The notes beneath the pieces were generated by a model. It worked only from the letters and a program-made list of their open reading frames with translations, searched no databases and was not told the origin of the DNA. Below are positions 22,231 through 30,817 of a stretch of DNA of 64,000 bases, piece by piece. The DNA is from Sulfurimicrobium sp031426915 (GTDB lineage: Bacteria > Pseudomonadota > Gammaproteobacteria > Burkholderiales > Sulfuricellaceae). The stretch is taken from positions 70,046 to 134,045 of the forward strand of contig JASJPB010000036.1 of assembly GCA_031426915.1 (NCBI GenBank), read 5' to 3'. Position 1 is the stretch's first letter. Every line of letters begins with the position of its first letter. The translations under genes and the position numbers were made by a program.

Positions 22231-22757
22231 TTGTGAGATCCTTCGCGGTTTTTCTTGCGCCGCAGCGCCAGCAGCACCGCCGCAACGAGCAGCAGTGCGC
22301 CCGAGACGCCCCACACCGCCCATTCGCCTTCCGAGTGGGCGTGCGCCACGCCGTCCGCTGCTCCCGCCAGGTCGAGCGTGGCAGCGAGCAGGTCGGCGCT
22401 ATCGCCCGCCTGCACCGAAATGGTCAGCGGATATTTGCCGGGTTTGGCGAAGCTCGCGCCGTCAAGCGCATACACGCCCGGCGCGACCTGGGTGGCGACG
22501 GCCTTCAGCGCGCCGCTTTCCACTTCGACCGTGGCGTCGGCAACCGGCTCGTTGGTGGCGAAACGATCGAGGTACAGGGTCAGCTTGCCGCCCCGCAGCA
22601 CGGCGACCAGCTCGAACTCGTCGCTCACAGCCACCGCGCGCGGCGCGGCCTCGACCGCCATGGCGGGCGCCGGCGCGTCGCCGTGGTCCTCGTCGCCGTG
22701 GCCCCAGGCGGGCAGGGCGAGCGCCATGGCGACGACGAACGGGAAAATGTTTTTCAA
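22227..22757 (-). CDS. Periplasmic protein with C-terminal membrane anchor, in RND operon
   Basis: A 176-residue protein with signal peptide (ending ALPAWG), then the His-rich stretch HGDEDHGDAP, a beta-rich domain (about 45-125, EFELVAVLRGGKLTLYLDRF), a second His site (AHAHSEGEW) and one C-terminal helix followed by RRKKNREGSHK. It overlaps both the adaptor and the outer-membrane factor genes by 4 bases. The shared HGDEDHG motif with the adaptor suggests metal binding at the mature N-terminus. I recognise no named family; role inferred as metal delivery or pump accessory. Confidence 0.7.
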   Translation of the reverse strand: MKNIFPFVVAMALALPAWGHGDEDHGDAPAPAMAVEAAPRAVAVSDEFELVAVLRGGKLTLYLDRFATNEPVADATVEVESGALKAVATQVAPGVYALDGASFAKPGKYPLTISVQAGDSADLLAATLDLAGAADGVAHAHSEGEWAVWGVSGALLLVAAVLLALRRKKNREGSHK

Positions 22758-23947
22758 GGCAGGACTCCCAGGGATTGTTGGTAACGGGACAGTGCCGCGG
22801 CGCGCGCGACCTGCTGGCGATTGAGCTGGGATTCGGCCTCGTAGGCGCTGGCGCGCATGCGCAGCAGGCCGGTGAGGTCCGATTCGCCGAGGGCGAAGGA
22901 TTTTTCCGCGAGGCCCAGGTTGTCGGCGGTGAGTTCGCGCCGCTCCCGTGCCATGGCCAACTGGCGCTCCGCCGCCTCGATGTCGAGGCGGGCCTTGTCC
23001 ACCTCCAGTTTCAGCCTGAGCCCGGCCAGCGCCAGTTCCACCTCGGCCTTGTCCGCCTCCGCCCGGGCGGCGGAACTCTCCTGGCGTACCCGCGCGCCGG
23101 AGGAAAAAGGCACGGTCAGCCTGACGCCCACGCTGTTGCCATACGGCTCGGCGAAGTCCGTGCGTTCGCGCACCAGGCGCACGGCCACCTCGGGTGCCTC
23201 GCGCCGCGTCTCCTCGGCGAGCTTGAGCCTTGCGCGCGCAAGACGCGCGGCGGCGGCGAACGCGGCCAGTTGCGCGTGGTCCTCTCCCGCATCGCGCGCG
23301 GCTCCCTTCTCGGCCGGCAGCGATGTCGGGGCGGCGGCGCCGGTGAGGCCGCGATAGGCTTGCTCAACCTGGCGTAGCGCGGCTTCCGCCTCGACAGACT
23401 CCGCTTCCGCCGCAAGGCGTTCATTCCCGGCAAGATTGGCATCGACCCGCGCCAGGTCGCCAGCCTTGAAACGGCGCAGCACGTCGGTTTCCAGCGCCTG
23501 TGCGGTGGCCACCCGGCGCGCGGCCAGGTCCCGGCTGTTGCGCGCGGCGGCGACAGCCCACCACGCGGCGCGCAGCTCGCCCGCAATTTCCAGGCGCAAT
23601 GCGCTGCGGCGCGCGCCGACTTGCGCCAGCGCGCTTTCGGCCTCGGCCTCGCGCGCCGCCTTCTGCCCCGGCAACCAGAGCGGCATGGCCAGCTCCACTT
23701 CCCATTCCCGCCGCCCGCGATTGGCGCTCATCCCATCGCTCAGGTTGGAGACCGACATCGCGCCGGGACCGGGGGTGATCCCCGCCGCCACGTCGGCGCG
23801 GGCCTTGGCCTCGGTCTCGCGCGCCGCCATGGCGGCGGCTTGCGGATGGCGCGACCAGGCCTGTTCCAGCGCCTCGGCAAGGGTTTCGGCCCGCGCCGGC
23901 AGAACGGCGAGGAATCCGAGCACCAGTGCGAGCAGTCTATTCATCAT
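22754..23947 (-). CDS. TolC/CusC-type outer-membrane efflux factor
   Basis: A 397-residue protein with a signal peptide ending LPARA and the two OEP repeats of TolC-family channels, alternating long coiled helices (ETEAKARADVAAGI..., AARLARARLKLAEETRREAP...). The start at 23947 is chosen for GGAAGGACT upstream; the frame stays open for another 95 codons, but those overlap the divergent regulatory region. It is the first gene of the minus-strand efflux operon 23947-17296 and is divergent from the two-component genes. Confidence 0.85.
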   Translation of the reverse strand: MMNRLLALVLGFLAVLPARAETLAEALEQAWSRHPQAAAMAARETEAKARADVAAGITPGPGAMSVSNLSDGMSANRGRREWEVELAMPLWLPGQKAAREAEAESALAQVGARRSALRLEIAGELRAAWWAVAAARNSRDLAARRVATAQALETDVLRRFKAGDLARVDANLAGNERLAAEAESVEAEAALRQVEQAYRGLTGAAAPTSLPAEKGAARDAGEDHAQLAAFAAAARLARARLKLAEETRREAPEVAVRLVRERTDFAEPYGNSVGVRLTVPFSSGARVRQESSAARAEADKAEVELALAGLRLKLEVDKARLDIEAAERQLAMARERRELTADNLGLAEKSFALGESDLTGLLRMRASAYEAESQLNRQQVARAAALSRYQQSLGVLP

Positions 23948-24040
23948 TGAAGTCCTTCCCATCCGCGTCGACATGCGCTTGTTTCCCCGTTCCATGGCTG
24001 CTATCTTGCTTTCGAGCACCCGACAGCTGGCTGACAGCGA

Positions 24041-24058
24041 GATTACAAGTCTGTTATC
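24041..24058. promoter_or_regulatory. Probable heavy-metal response-regulator box
   Basis: GATTACA-AGTC-TGTTATC is an imperfect inverted repeat (6 of 7 paired) in the 171-base divergent region between the efflux operon and the response regulator. ATTACA...TGTAAT-type repeats are the usual sites of CopR/CzcR-class regulators, so this is the likely site through which the adjacent regulator drives one or both operons. Confidence 0.55.
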
Positions 24059-24118
24059 TTCGTCACGGAAGGCCCGGCGCGGGCACAATGAGCAAAACGC
24101 GCCTGGAAGGGAGAACCC

Positions 24119-24802
24119 ATGAAGATCCTGATCGTCGAGGACGAGCAAAAGACCGGTGACTACCTCAGGCAGGGCCTGTCCGAGGCCGGCTTCGTCGTCG
24201 ATCTGGCGCGGAACGGCCCGGACGGACTGCACCAGGGTATGTCGGAGGGCTACGATCTGGCGATCCTCGACGTCATGCTTCCCGGGCTGGATGGCTGGCG
24301 GGTGTTGCAGGCCTTGCGCCAGGCGGGCAAGGATATGCCGGTGTTGTTCCTGACCGCGCGCGACCAGGTCGAGGACCGGGTGAAGGGACTGGAACTCGGC
24401 GCGGACGATTACCTGGTCAAGCCCTTCGCCTTTTCCGAGCTGCTGGCGCGGGTGCGCTCGCTGTTGCGCCGGGGCAAGGCCAAGGAGCCGGAGACCTTGC
24501 GCGCGGCGGACCTGGAACTGGACCTGCTGCGCCGCCGCGCGACCCGCGCCGGGCGGCGCATCGACCTCACCGCCAAGGAGTTCGCCCTGCTGGAGTTGTT
24601 GCTGCGGCGCCAGGGCGAGGTCTTGCCGCGCTCCCTGATCGCCTCGCAGGTGTGGGACATGAATTTCGACAGCGACACCAACGTGGTCGAGGTCGCGGTG
24701 CGCCGGCTGCGCGCCAAGGTGGACGACGATTTCGATCCCAAGCTGATCCGCACCATGCGCGGCATGGGCTACGTGCTTGAGGCGCCAGAGGGCGGCGGAT
24801 GA
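24119..24802 (+). CDS. OmpR-family heavy-metal response regulator (CusR/CopR-like)
   Basis: A 227-residue regulator: receiver domain with Asp51 as phosphoacceptor (AILDVMLPG), Thr79 and Lys101 (LVKPFAF), then a winged-helix DNA-binding domain (about 128-224, RRIDLTAKEFALLELLLRR and VAVRRLRAKVDDDF). Sequence style and genomic position match CusR/CopR/CzcR regulators. It overlaps the sensor kinase by 4 bases. It should activate the divergent efflux operon in response to periplasmic metal. Confidence 0.9.
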   Translation: MKILIVEDEQKTGDYLRQGLSEAGFVVDLARNGPDGLHQGMSEGYDLAILDVMLPGLDGWRVLQALRQAGKDMPVLFLTARDQVEDRVKGLELGADDYLVKPFAFSELLARVRSLLRRGKAKEPETLRAADLELDLLRRRATRAGRRIDLTAKEFALLELLLRRQGEVLPRSLIASQVWDMNFDSDTNVVEVAVRRLRAKVDDDFDPKLIRTMRGMGYVLEAPEGGG

Positions 24803-26193
24803 GCAAGCAATCCCTGACCCTGCGCCTGACCTTGCTGTTTGCCTCGGCCTCCACGGCGGTGCTGCTTGCCCTGGGCTATCTCATCGGCGATTCGGTGGAA
24901 CGGCACTTCGAGGAACTGGACATGGAATTGCTGGGCGGGAAGGTCGAGCTGGTGCGCGATGCGCTTTCCCGCGTCAATTCCGAGGCCGCCCTGGCGGCGC
25001 TGCCGGCGCAACTGGAGCACGCCCTGGTCGGGCATCACGAGCTTTCCGTCCTGCTGCTCGGGCCGGACGGGAGCGCCCTTTTCCGCGCCGGCGAGTCGGC
25101 GTTCCCGCCCGGTCTGCTGGAACGGGGGCGGCGCGAGGGCATCACGCGCCCCCTGGTGTGGGACGGCGGGGAGATATCCCTGCGCGGCATCGCGGCCGCG
25201 GCGCCCACCGCCATGGCGGGATCTCCGTCGGCGCTGGTCGCGGTCGCCACCGACATTTCCCATCACCGCCATTTCATGGTGTCCTTCCGCAAGACCCTGT
25301 GGCTCTTCGTCGCCGTCGCCGCCATGCTGACCGGCCTGCTCGGCTGGGTCGCCGCGCGCCGTGGCCTCGCGCCGCTGCAAGCGATGCGCCGGGGCGCGGC
25401 GGCGGTCACGGCGAAGCATCTGGATTACCGCCTGCCGGTCGACGCCGTCCCGGCCGAACTGGCGGACCTGGCCCAGACCCTGAACGAGATGCTGGCCCGG
25501 CTGGAAGATTCCTTCCGGCGCCTGTCGGATTTCTCCTCCGACCTGGCCCACGAACTGCGCACCCCTTTGAGCAATCTGATGACCCAGACCCAGGTCGCCC
25601 TCGCCAGGGCGCGCACGGCGGAGGAATACCGGGACGTGCTGGGCTCCAACGCCGAGGAGTTCGAGCGCCTGGCGCGCATGGTGGCCGACATGCTGTTCCT
25701 GGCCAAGTCGGACAACGGCCTGATCGTGCCCCGCCGGGAGGCGGTCGATCTGGCCGAGGAGGTGCGCGGACTGTTCGGATTCTACGAGGCGCTGGCCGAG
25801 GAAAGTGGCGTCGTGCTGGTGCTGACGGGCGAGGGACGGGTGGATGGAGACCGCCTGATGCTGCGGCGGGCGATTAGCAACCTGCTCTCCAACGCCATCC
25901 GCCATACGCCGCGCGGCGGCGAGGTCCGGGTGCGGATTGCCCAGGCGGGGGACGGGGGCGCGAGCCTGGCGGTGGAAAACAGCGGCGAGACGATCCCGCC
26001 CGAGCATTTGCCTCGCCTGTTCGACCGCTTCTACCGCGCCGATCCCTCGCGCCAGCACGCCGGCGACGGCGCCGGCCTGGGCCTGGCGATCACGCGCTCC
26101 ATCGTGCGCGCACACGGCGGGGAAATCGGCGTGCGCTCGGGCCAAGGCGTCACGTGCTTCGAGTTTTATATTCCCGCGAGCAGCACTGCTTAG
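24799..26193 (+). CDS. Heavy-metal sensor histidine kinase (CusS-like)
   Basis: A 464-residue membrane kinase: transmembrane helix 1 (about 10-30), periplasmic sensor (about 31-165), helix 2 (about 170-195), HAMP domain, dimerisation box SSDLAHELRTPLSNL with the phosphoacceptor His near residue 250, then N, G1 (DGAGLGLAI) and G2 ATP-binding boxes. Length and plan match the CusS/CopS heavy-metal kinase family. The periplasmic domain has few His or Met residues, so the metal sensed cannot be read from sequence. It ends directly at a very long hairpin. Confidence 0.9.
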   Translation: MSKQSLTLRLTLLFASASTAVLLALGYLIGDSVERHFEELDMELLGGKVELVRDALSRVNSEAALAALPAQLEHALVGHHELSVLLLGPDGSALFRAGESAFPPGLLERGRREGITRPLVWDGGEISLRGIAAAAPTAMAGSPSALVAVATDISHHRHFMVSFRKTLWLFVAVAAMLTGLLGWVAARRGLAPLQAMRRGAAAVTAKHLDYRLPVDAVPAELADLAQTLNEMLARLEDSFRRLSDFSSDLAHELRTPLSNLMTQTQVALARARTAEEYRDVLGSNAEEFERLARMVADMLFLAKSDNGLIVPRREAVDLAEEVRGLFGFYEALAEESGVVLVLTGEGRVDGDRLMLRRAISNLLSNAIRHTPRGGEVRVRIAQAGDGGASLAVENSGETIPPEHLPRLFDRFYRADPSRQHAGDGAGLGLAITRSIVRAHGGEIGVRSGQGVTCFEFYIPASSTA

Positions 26194-26245
26194 AGTCTAT
26201 TTCAGTAGGTTTCATGCGGGGCATGAAACCTACTGAAATAGGCTC
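26193..26245. repeat. 25-bp inverted repeat with 3-base loop between convergent genes
   Basis: The arms 26193-26217 and 26221-26245 match at 24 of 25 positions around the loop GGG; the core is TATTTCAGTAGGTTTCATGC. It fits exactly between the stop codons of two convergent genes and probably acts as a bidirectional transcription stop or transcript-end protector, though no clear T-run follows it. Confidence 0.8.
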
Positions 26246-26692
26246 TTAGTCCTTGTCCGACATTGGTTCGTTTGCTTTCGGGTGCGACTTCTCGATCTTC
26301 ACCTTTTCCGCCAGGCAACCGGTGGGTATGTGGTATTGCCTGGACAGGGAAAGGATTTCTGCGGCGATTTTCCGGTTGTCGCAATGGGGATCGCGATGGC
26401 CCACATTTTCCATGCACAGGCAGGGTTTGTTTTCGAGGTAGATCCAGGTCAATTCGCACTGGTTGCCGAATTTTTCCCGTAGCAGGGACAGGGTACTGTT
26501 CCTGGCGTCATCGACACAGAACTCCGCGGCGGTGACGATCAGCGTTTCGGCTTCCAGGGTCACAGTGTCCAGCTCCCGCAGGGCGGCCAGGCTCTCGACC
26601 ACCAGCGGCTTCTCTGCCTGGCTCGAAAGCTCTTGTGCCAAGTGCTGCTTGCCGCTACCCGGCAGCCCGGCGATCAGGATGATTTTCTCCAT
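26246..26692 (-). CDS. Small P-loop ATP-binding protein, function unknown
   Basis: A 148-residue protein with the N-terminal Walker A motif LIAGLPGSGKQH and general resemblance to adenylate-kinase-like or zeta-toxin-like P-loop kinases. It has five cysteines in the second half (ENKPCLCMEN, HCDN, TGCLAE). No ribosome site is striking. The gene is convergent with the sensor kinase and divergent from the alcohol dehydrogenase. A specific substrate cannot be assigned. Confidence 0.6.
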   Translation of the reverse strand: MEKIILIAGLPGSGKQHLAQELSSQAEKPLVVESLAALRELDTVTLEAETLIVTAAEFCVDDARNSTLSLLREKFGNQCELTWIYLENKPCLCMENVGHRDPHCDNRKIAAEILSLSRQYHIPTGCLAEKVKIEKSHPKANEPMSDKD

Positions 26693-26847
26693 GCCGCTCT
26701 TTCCTCCCTTGGTAATTCTGGCGCTTTTTGCGCAGGATGGCCAAGAAAATCTTCTTGTGCGGGGGGGGCAAGCCAGCCAGGCTCCATGTCGAAATGCTGC
26801 TCCGCTTGTACAATAGTCTCATTCGCTTAAGCATCCAGGGAGCATCC

Positions 26848-28080
26848 ATGCACGATTACTCCGGTCCAAACTCCAGCCAAGGGAACGCCATGCCGAGCAT
26901 GGCGTTTTCCATCGCGCGCCTGCCGCGTATCGAGTTCGGAGCCGGCAGCGTGAAAAAGCTGCCCGGCATTCTCGGCCGCTACGGCAAGCGCCTGCTGATT
27001 GTCACCGGCGGGACGTCGCTATTGGCCACGGCCCAATGGGAATGGCTCACTGCCGAGCTGCGCGAACAGGGCTTCGGCTGGGAAACGTTCAGGGTCAACG
27101 GCGAGCCTTCGCCGCAACGGGTGGACGCAGCGGTCGCCCGTTTCCGGAAACAGAATTTCGATGCCGTGCTGGGCATCGGCGGCGGCAGCGTGCTGGACGC
27201 GGCCAAGGCCATCGCCGGTCTGCTCAAGTCGGGCAATTCGGTGATGGACCACCTCGAAGGCGTCGGCCCCGAACTGCCCTACCACGGCCCGGCCACGCCT
27301 TTCATCGCGGTGCCGACCACCGCCGGGACCGGGAGCGAGGCGACCAAGAACGCCGTGTTGTCCATGCATGGCAGGGACGGCTTCAAGAAATCCTTTCGCG
27401 ACGAGCAACTGGTGTCGGAATACGCGGTGCTGGATCCGGACCTGCTGGCATCCTGCCCGCCGCACCTGATTGCCGCCAACGGCATGGACGCCTTCACCCA
27501 GTTGTTGGAATCCTTTGTTTCCACCAAGGCCAATCCCTTCACCGATGCGCTCGCGCTGTCCGGCATGGCGGCGGCGCGGGACGGTCTGCTGGCGTGGTAC
27601 GAGAACGGTCCGGCGGCGGCCGCCGGGCGCGGGAAAATGGCCTATGCCGCGCTGCTGTCCGGCATCACCCTGGCCCAGGTCGGCCTGGGTTCGGTGCACG
27701 GCCTGGCGGCGCCGCTCGGGGCCTTCTTTCCCATCCCCCATGGCGTGGCCTGCGGCACCCTGCTGGAAGCCGCGACGCGGGTGAACATCGAGGCCATGGC
27801 TGAACGCGATCCGGCCAACCCGGCGCTGGCACGCTATGCCCGCGCAGGACGACTGCTGGGCTGCGATGGCACTTGTGGCGATGTTGAAGCGCGGACTTTT
27901 CTGCTGCAAGTGCTGCGGCAATGGACGGAACGCATGTGCCTGCCGCGCCTGGCTGAATTTGGCATCGCAACGGCGGATTTGCCGCATATCGTTGCCAACA
28001 GCCGCGGCAGCAGCATGAAAACCAACCCCATCGTGCTTTCCGATATCGAGGTAGAAGAAATTTTGCGCGCACGCCTATAA
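26848..28080 (+). CDS. Iron-containing (group III) alcohol dehydrogenase
   Basis: A 410-residue protein of the Fe-ADH/DhaT family. The ATG at 26848 is preferred (CCAGGGAGCATCC upstream); the frame is open for 40 codons before it. NAD-binding motifs GGGSVLDAAKAI and PTTAGTGSEATKNAV are present. Metal-ligand regions are NGMDAFTQLLES and VHGLAAPLGAFFPIPHG. It should interconvert an alcohol and an aldehyde or a related carbonyl with NAD(P)H in the cytoplasm; the substrate is unknown. The next gene starts 9 bases later, suggesting cotranscription. Confidence 0.88.
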   Translation: MHDYSGPNSSQGNAMPSMAFSIARLPRIEFGAGSVKKLPGILGRYGKRLLIVTGGTSLLATAQWEWLTAELREQGFGWETFRVNGEPSPQRVDAAVARFRKQNFDAVLGIGGGSVLDAAKAIAGLLKSGNSVMDHLEGVGPELPYHGPATPFIAVPTTAGTGSEATKNAVLSMHGRDGFKKSFRDEQLVSEYAVLDPDLLASCPPHLIAANGMDAFTQLLESFVSTKANPFTDALALSGMAAARDGLLAWYENGPAAAAGRGKMAYAALLSGITLAQVGLGSVHGLAAPLGAFFPIPHGVACGTLLEAATRVNIEAMAERDPANPALARYARAGRLLGCDGTCGDVEARTFLLQVLRQWTERMCLPRLAEFGIATADLPHIVANSRGSSMKTNPIVLSDIEVEEILRARL

Positions 28081-28089
28081 TGGCTGCTC

Positions 28090-29010
28090 ATGGTCACGTC
28101 GAAAAAGCAGGAATTTATGCCGCCTTCTGCCCAGCAATCCGCTTCCACCCTGATGAATGCCTTGCGCGAGCTGGATGCCGGGCTGATGAATCACACCTCC
28201 TGGCTAAAGGTGTTGCACCGTGCCCTGATTAGCGGCAGCTCGCCCACGTCCTCCGATCTGATGCCGGACGCCCACTGCCGCTGCCATTTCGGGCAGTGGT
28301 ATTACGGCGCGGCGCACCCGGAGTTGCAGGGTGGGCCATGGTTCAAGAATATCGGCGTTTTCCATGAGACCATGCACGATCATGCACGCCTCCTGCTGAT
28401 TAAAAGAAACAGTGGTCAACCGGTTTCCCCGGATGAATACGACCAGTTCATGGATCTGGCAATCCGCTTCAAGCTGGAGGTGCGCAGCCTGCAGGCCGAG
28501 ATCATCAGCAAGGTGTGCGATGTAGATCACCTGACCGGGGCGCGCAACCGCAACAGCATGCATCACAAATTGCGGGAGGAGCATGACCGCACGCTACGCA
28601 ATGGCCATCCCTGCTGTCTGTGCATGATGGATATCGACCATTTCAAGCAGGTTAACGACAAATATGGCCATCTTGCGGGGGACAGCGTGCTGCATGCCGT
28701 AGTTCTGTTTTTCAGCAAGAAGCTGCGGCGCTATGACTCGATTTTCCGTTTTGGTGGCGAGGAGTTTCTTTTTTGCCTGCCCAGCACCGAGGCACAGGAA
28801 GCTTTCGCCATCATGGACCGGTTGCGCGCTGAATTGGCCGCGCTGCCAATTGAACTCAAGGAGCATGGCAGCATTTCCGTCACGGCTTCATTCGGTGTTG
28901 CGGTTATGCATCCGGACGAATCGGTGGACGATTCCATCGAAAAAGCCGACCATGCATTGCTGTGCGCCAAGTCTGACGGACGTGACAAGGTGTGTCTCTG
29001 GAATGTTTGA
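28090..29010 (+). CDS. Diguanylate cyclase with N-terminal zinc-binding CZB domain (DgcZ-like)
   Basis: A 306-residue protein. The N-terminal half (about 30-120) carries the CZB pattern: His in NHTSWLKVLH, the Cys in CRCHFGQWYYG, and the two later His in FHETMHDHARLL. The C-terminal GGDEF domain has FRFGGEEF and an RxxD product-inhibition site (RRYD) five residues upstream. E. coli DgcZ has the same architecture and is inhibited by zinc. A start at 28117 (AGCAGGAATTT upstream) is also possible. It synthesises cyclic di-GMP, and a PilZ protein is encoded at 55301-55699. Metal sensing fits the preceding efflux island. Confidence 0.88.
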   Translation: MVTSKKQEFMPPSAQQSASTLMNALRELDAGLMNHTSWLKVLHRALISGSSPTSSDLMPDAHCRCHFGQWYYGAAHPELQGGPWFKNIGVFHETMHDHARLLLIKRNSGQPVSPDEYDQFMDLAIRFKLEVRSLQAEIISKVCDVDHLTGARNRNSMHHKLREEHDRTLRNGHPCCLCMMDIDHFKQVNDKYGHLAGDSVLHAVVLFFSKKLRRYDSIFRFGGEEFLFCLPSTEAQEAFAIMDRLRAELAALPIELKEHGSISVTASFGVAVMHPDESVDDSIEKADHALLCAKSDGRDKVCLWNV

Positions 29011-29107
29011 GCTCGCAGCCAATATCGTTTTTATTGATCAAAAATAATTATTTCAGAAGCCCGTTGGGTTAGACTCAGTCCGGCTTTTTCCTTGTAGACT
29101 TTTCCCG

Positions 29108-29785
29108 ATGCCGACCATCACCGTTGAACGGCTAGAAAAAAATTTCCGTTATTCCTGCGTGCTGCGCGATGTCAGCCTGAGCCTGGAGGCGGGGAATTGT
29201 TACGTGCTGTTCGGCGCCAATGGCGCGGGCAAGACCACCTTGCTGCGGATTCTGGCCACGATCCAGCGCCCGTCGGGCGGACAGTTCTCGGTGGCCGGTT
29301 TTGACGGGGTAAAGGAGCGGGATGAAGTGCGCCGCAACCTGTTTCTGGTCACCCACGGCTCGCATTTGTATGACGAGCTTTCCGGGCTGGAGAACCTGCG
29401 TTTCGCGCTCGGTTTGCGCGGCCTGAAGTGGGATGACGCTGCGGGCGCGAGCACGCTGCAACGGGTGGGCCTGGCGCCCTTTGCCGCGATGAAAACCCGC
29501 CACTATTCGAGCGGGATGAAAAAGCGCTTGTCCTTTGCCAAGGCGATGCTGATCCGGCCCCCGGTGCTGCTGCTGGACGAGCCTTATGCGGCGCTGGACG
29601 AAAACGCGATGGAAATGATCAACGGTTTCGTGGGTGAATTGACCGGCGAGGGGAGAACGGTGCTGATGGTGTCCCACAACCGCCACCGCTCGGCGCAGGT
29701 GGCGCACCGGGCCGGCGTGCTGCGGCGCGGCGGCATTGCGGAAATTTCGCTGGAACAGCTGGCGGGGCCGGATGAACTTCTCTAG
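29108..29785 (+). CDS. ccmA: Haem exporter ATPase CcmA
   Basis: A 225-residue ABC ATPase with Walker A FGANGAGKTTLLR, signature region HYSSGMKKRLSFAKAM and Walker B VLLLDEPYAALDE. The non-canonical signature (SSGMK rather than LSGGQ) is normal for CcmA. With CcmB and CcmC it drives release of holo-CcmE during System I cytochrome c maturation. It opens the ccm operon and overlaps ccmB by 14 bases. The 97 bases before it, after the cyclase gene, presumably hold the promoter; no regulator site is obvious. Confidence 0.92.
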   Translation: MPTITVERLEKNFRYSCVLRDVSLSLEAGNCYVLFGANGAGKTTLLRILATIQRPSGGQFSVAGFDGVKERDEVRRNLFLVTHGSHLYDELSGLENLRFALGLRGLKWDDAAGASTLQRVGLAPFAAMKTRHYSSGMKKRLSFAKAMLIRPPVLLLDEPYAALDENAMEMINGFVGELTGEGRTVLMVSHNRHRSAQVAHRAGVLRRGGIAEISLEQLAGPDELL

Positions 29786-30449
29786 CACGATTTTCCTGAT
29801 AGCCTGGAAAGACATCCTGAGCGAACTGCGGAGCCGGGAGAATGTTCTTTCCATGCTGTTTTTCGCGCTGTTGATGATTTTCATCTTCAACTTTGCGCTG
29901 CCGCTGGATGCCAAAACCGTGGATCTGCTGATGCCGGGACTGATCTGGATCGCATTCAGCTTCACTGCCATCATCGGCCTCGGGCGCTCGTTCCAGGCGG
30001 AGAAGGAGAATGATTGCCTGGAGGCGCTGCTGATTGCGCCGGTGAGCAAGGGCGCGGTGTACCTGGGCAAGTTCGTGGGGAATTTCATTTTCGTGCTGGC
30101 GGCGGAAACGGCGCTGGTGCCGCTTTTCATCCTGTTCTTCAACCTGGAAATCGGCGCCGGCCTGCCCATGCTGCTGGGGGTCTTCGCGCTCGGTACTTTC
30201 GGCCTGTCCGCGCTGGGCACGCTGTTTTCCGCCATGACGGCGCAGGTTCGCGCGCGCGAGGTGATGTTCCCGCTGCTGGTGCTGCCGCTGGCCGTGCCGG
30301 TGCTGATCGGCGCGATCCAGGCCACGGCCGGGGTGCTGCACCAGTTGCCGTGGGAACAATTTAGTCACTGGGTGCAACTATTGCTGGTTTTCGACGTCAT
30401 CTTTATCATCGTCGCGTTCTGGACCTTCGAATTCATACTGGAAGCGTAA
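29772..30449 (+). CDS. ccmB: Haem exporter permease CcmB
   Basis: A 225-residue membrane protein with six predicted helices. The start MNFSSTIFLIAWKDILSELRS is typical of CcmB; an in-frame ATG 36 bases upstream lies inside ccmA and is not preferred. The motif FALLMIFIFNFALPL and the LLMPGLIWIAFSF segment fit the family. It forms the CcmABCD complex with CcmA and CcmC. Its stop codon touches the left end of a repeat element that separates it from ccmC. Confidence 0.92.
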   Translation: MNFSSTIFLIAWKDILSELRSRENVLSMLFFALLMIFIFNFALPLDAKTVDLLMPGLIWIAFSFTAIIGLGRSFQAEKENDCLEALLIAPVSKGAVYLGKFVGNFIFVLAAETALVPLFILFFNLEIGAGLPMLLGVFALGTFGLSALGTLFSAMTAQVRAREVMFPLLVLPLAVPVLIGAIQATAGVLHQLPWEQFSHWVQLLLVFDVIFIIVAFWTFEFILEA

Positions 30450-30811
30450 ACCTAGAAACCTCAGTTGACCGCTTTATTGAGTGCATAGTGCAATGAATTT
30501 AATAAATTTCTTCTCGAATCATGGGCTCACCCGTTTGATGACACCGCTACGTGGTGGATTGCACAATTTTTGCGGCACATGGCTGCAACCCTCTCTCCAA
30601 CTCTCTCCCAGAGGGAGAGAGGGCGTTTGTTCCCTCTCCCACCTGTGGGAGAGGGTTAGGGAGAGGGCTGGCAACTCCTTGGAATGGAACGACCATTCCG
30701 CGTCATTGCGCCTTGCCCTGCACCCCAAATGGGGTAAGCAGGCATTTCGCCGTCAGGCGAAAGCTCGCAAAAATCGCACACTCCACCACCTCCAACTGAA
30801 TTTTCTAGGTT
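30449..30811. mobile_element. MITE-like repeat element inserted between ccmB and ccmC
   Basis: A 363-base non-coding block with terminal inverted repeats: AACCTAGAAACCTCAGTTG (30449-30467) against 30793-30811, 17 of 19 matching. A second, inner inverted pair lies at 30551-30574 and 30766-30789 (20 of 24). The middle holds further hairpins built of CTCTCCC/GGGAGAG units (about 30592-30667). It codes for nothing convincing. The ends and size suggest a miniature transposable element; target duplication is not resolved. Confidence 0.65.
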
Positions 30812-30817
30812 AAACCA

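Noticed and set aside
24769..26145. A 458-codon open frame opposite the sensor kinase
   Set aside because: It is a shadow of the kinase, which carries all expected motifs on the plus strand.
30481..30813. A 110-codon plus-strand frame between ccmB and ccmC
   Set aside because: It reads through inverted repeats of the MITE-like element and has low-complexity Ser/Arg/Glu composition with no ribosome site.
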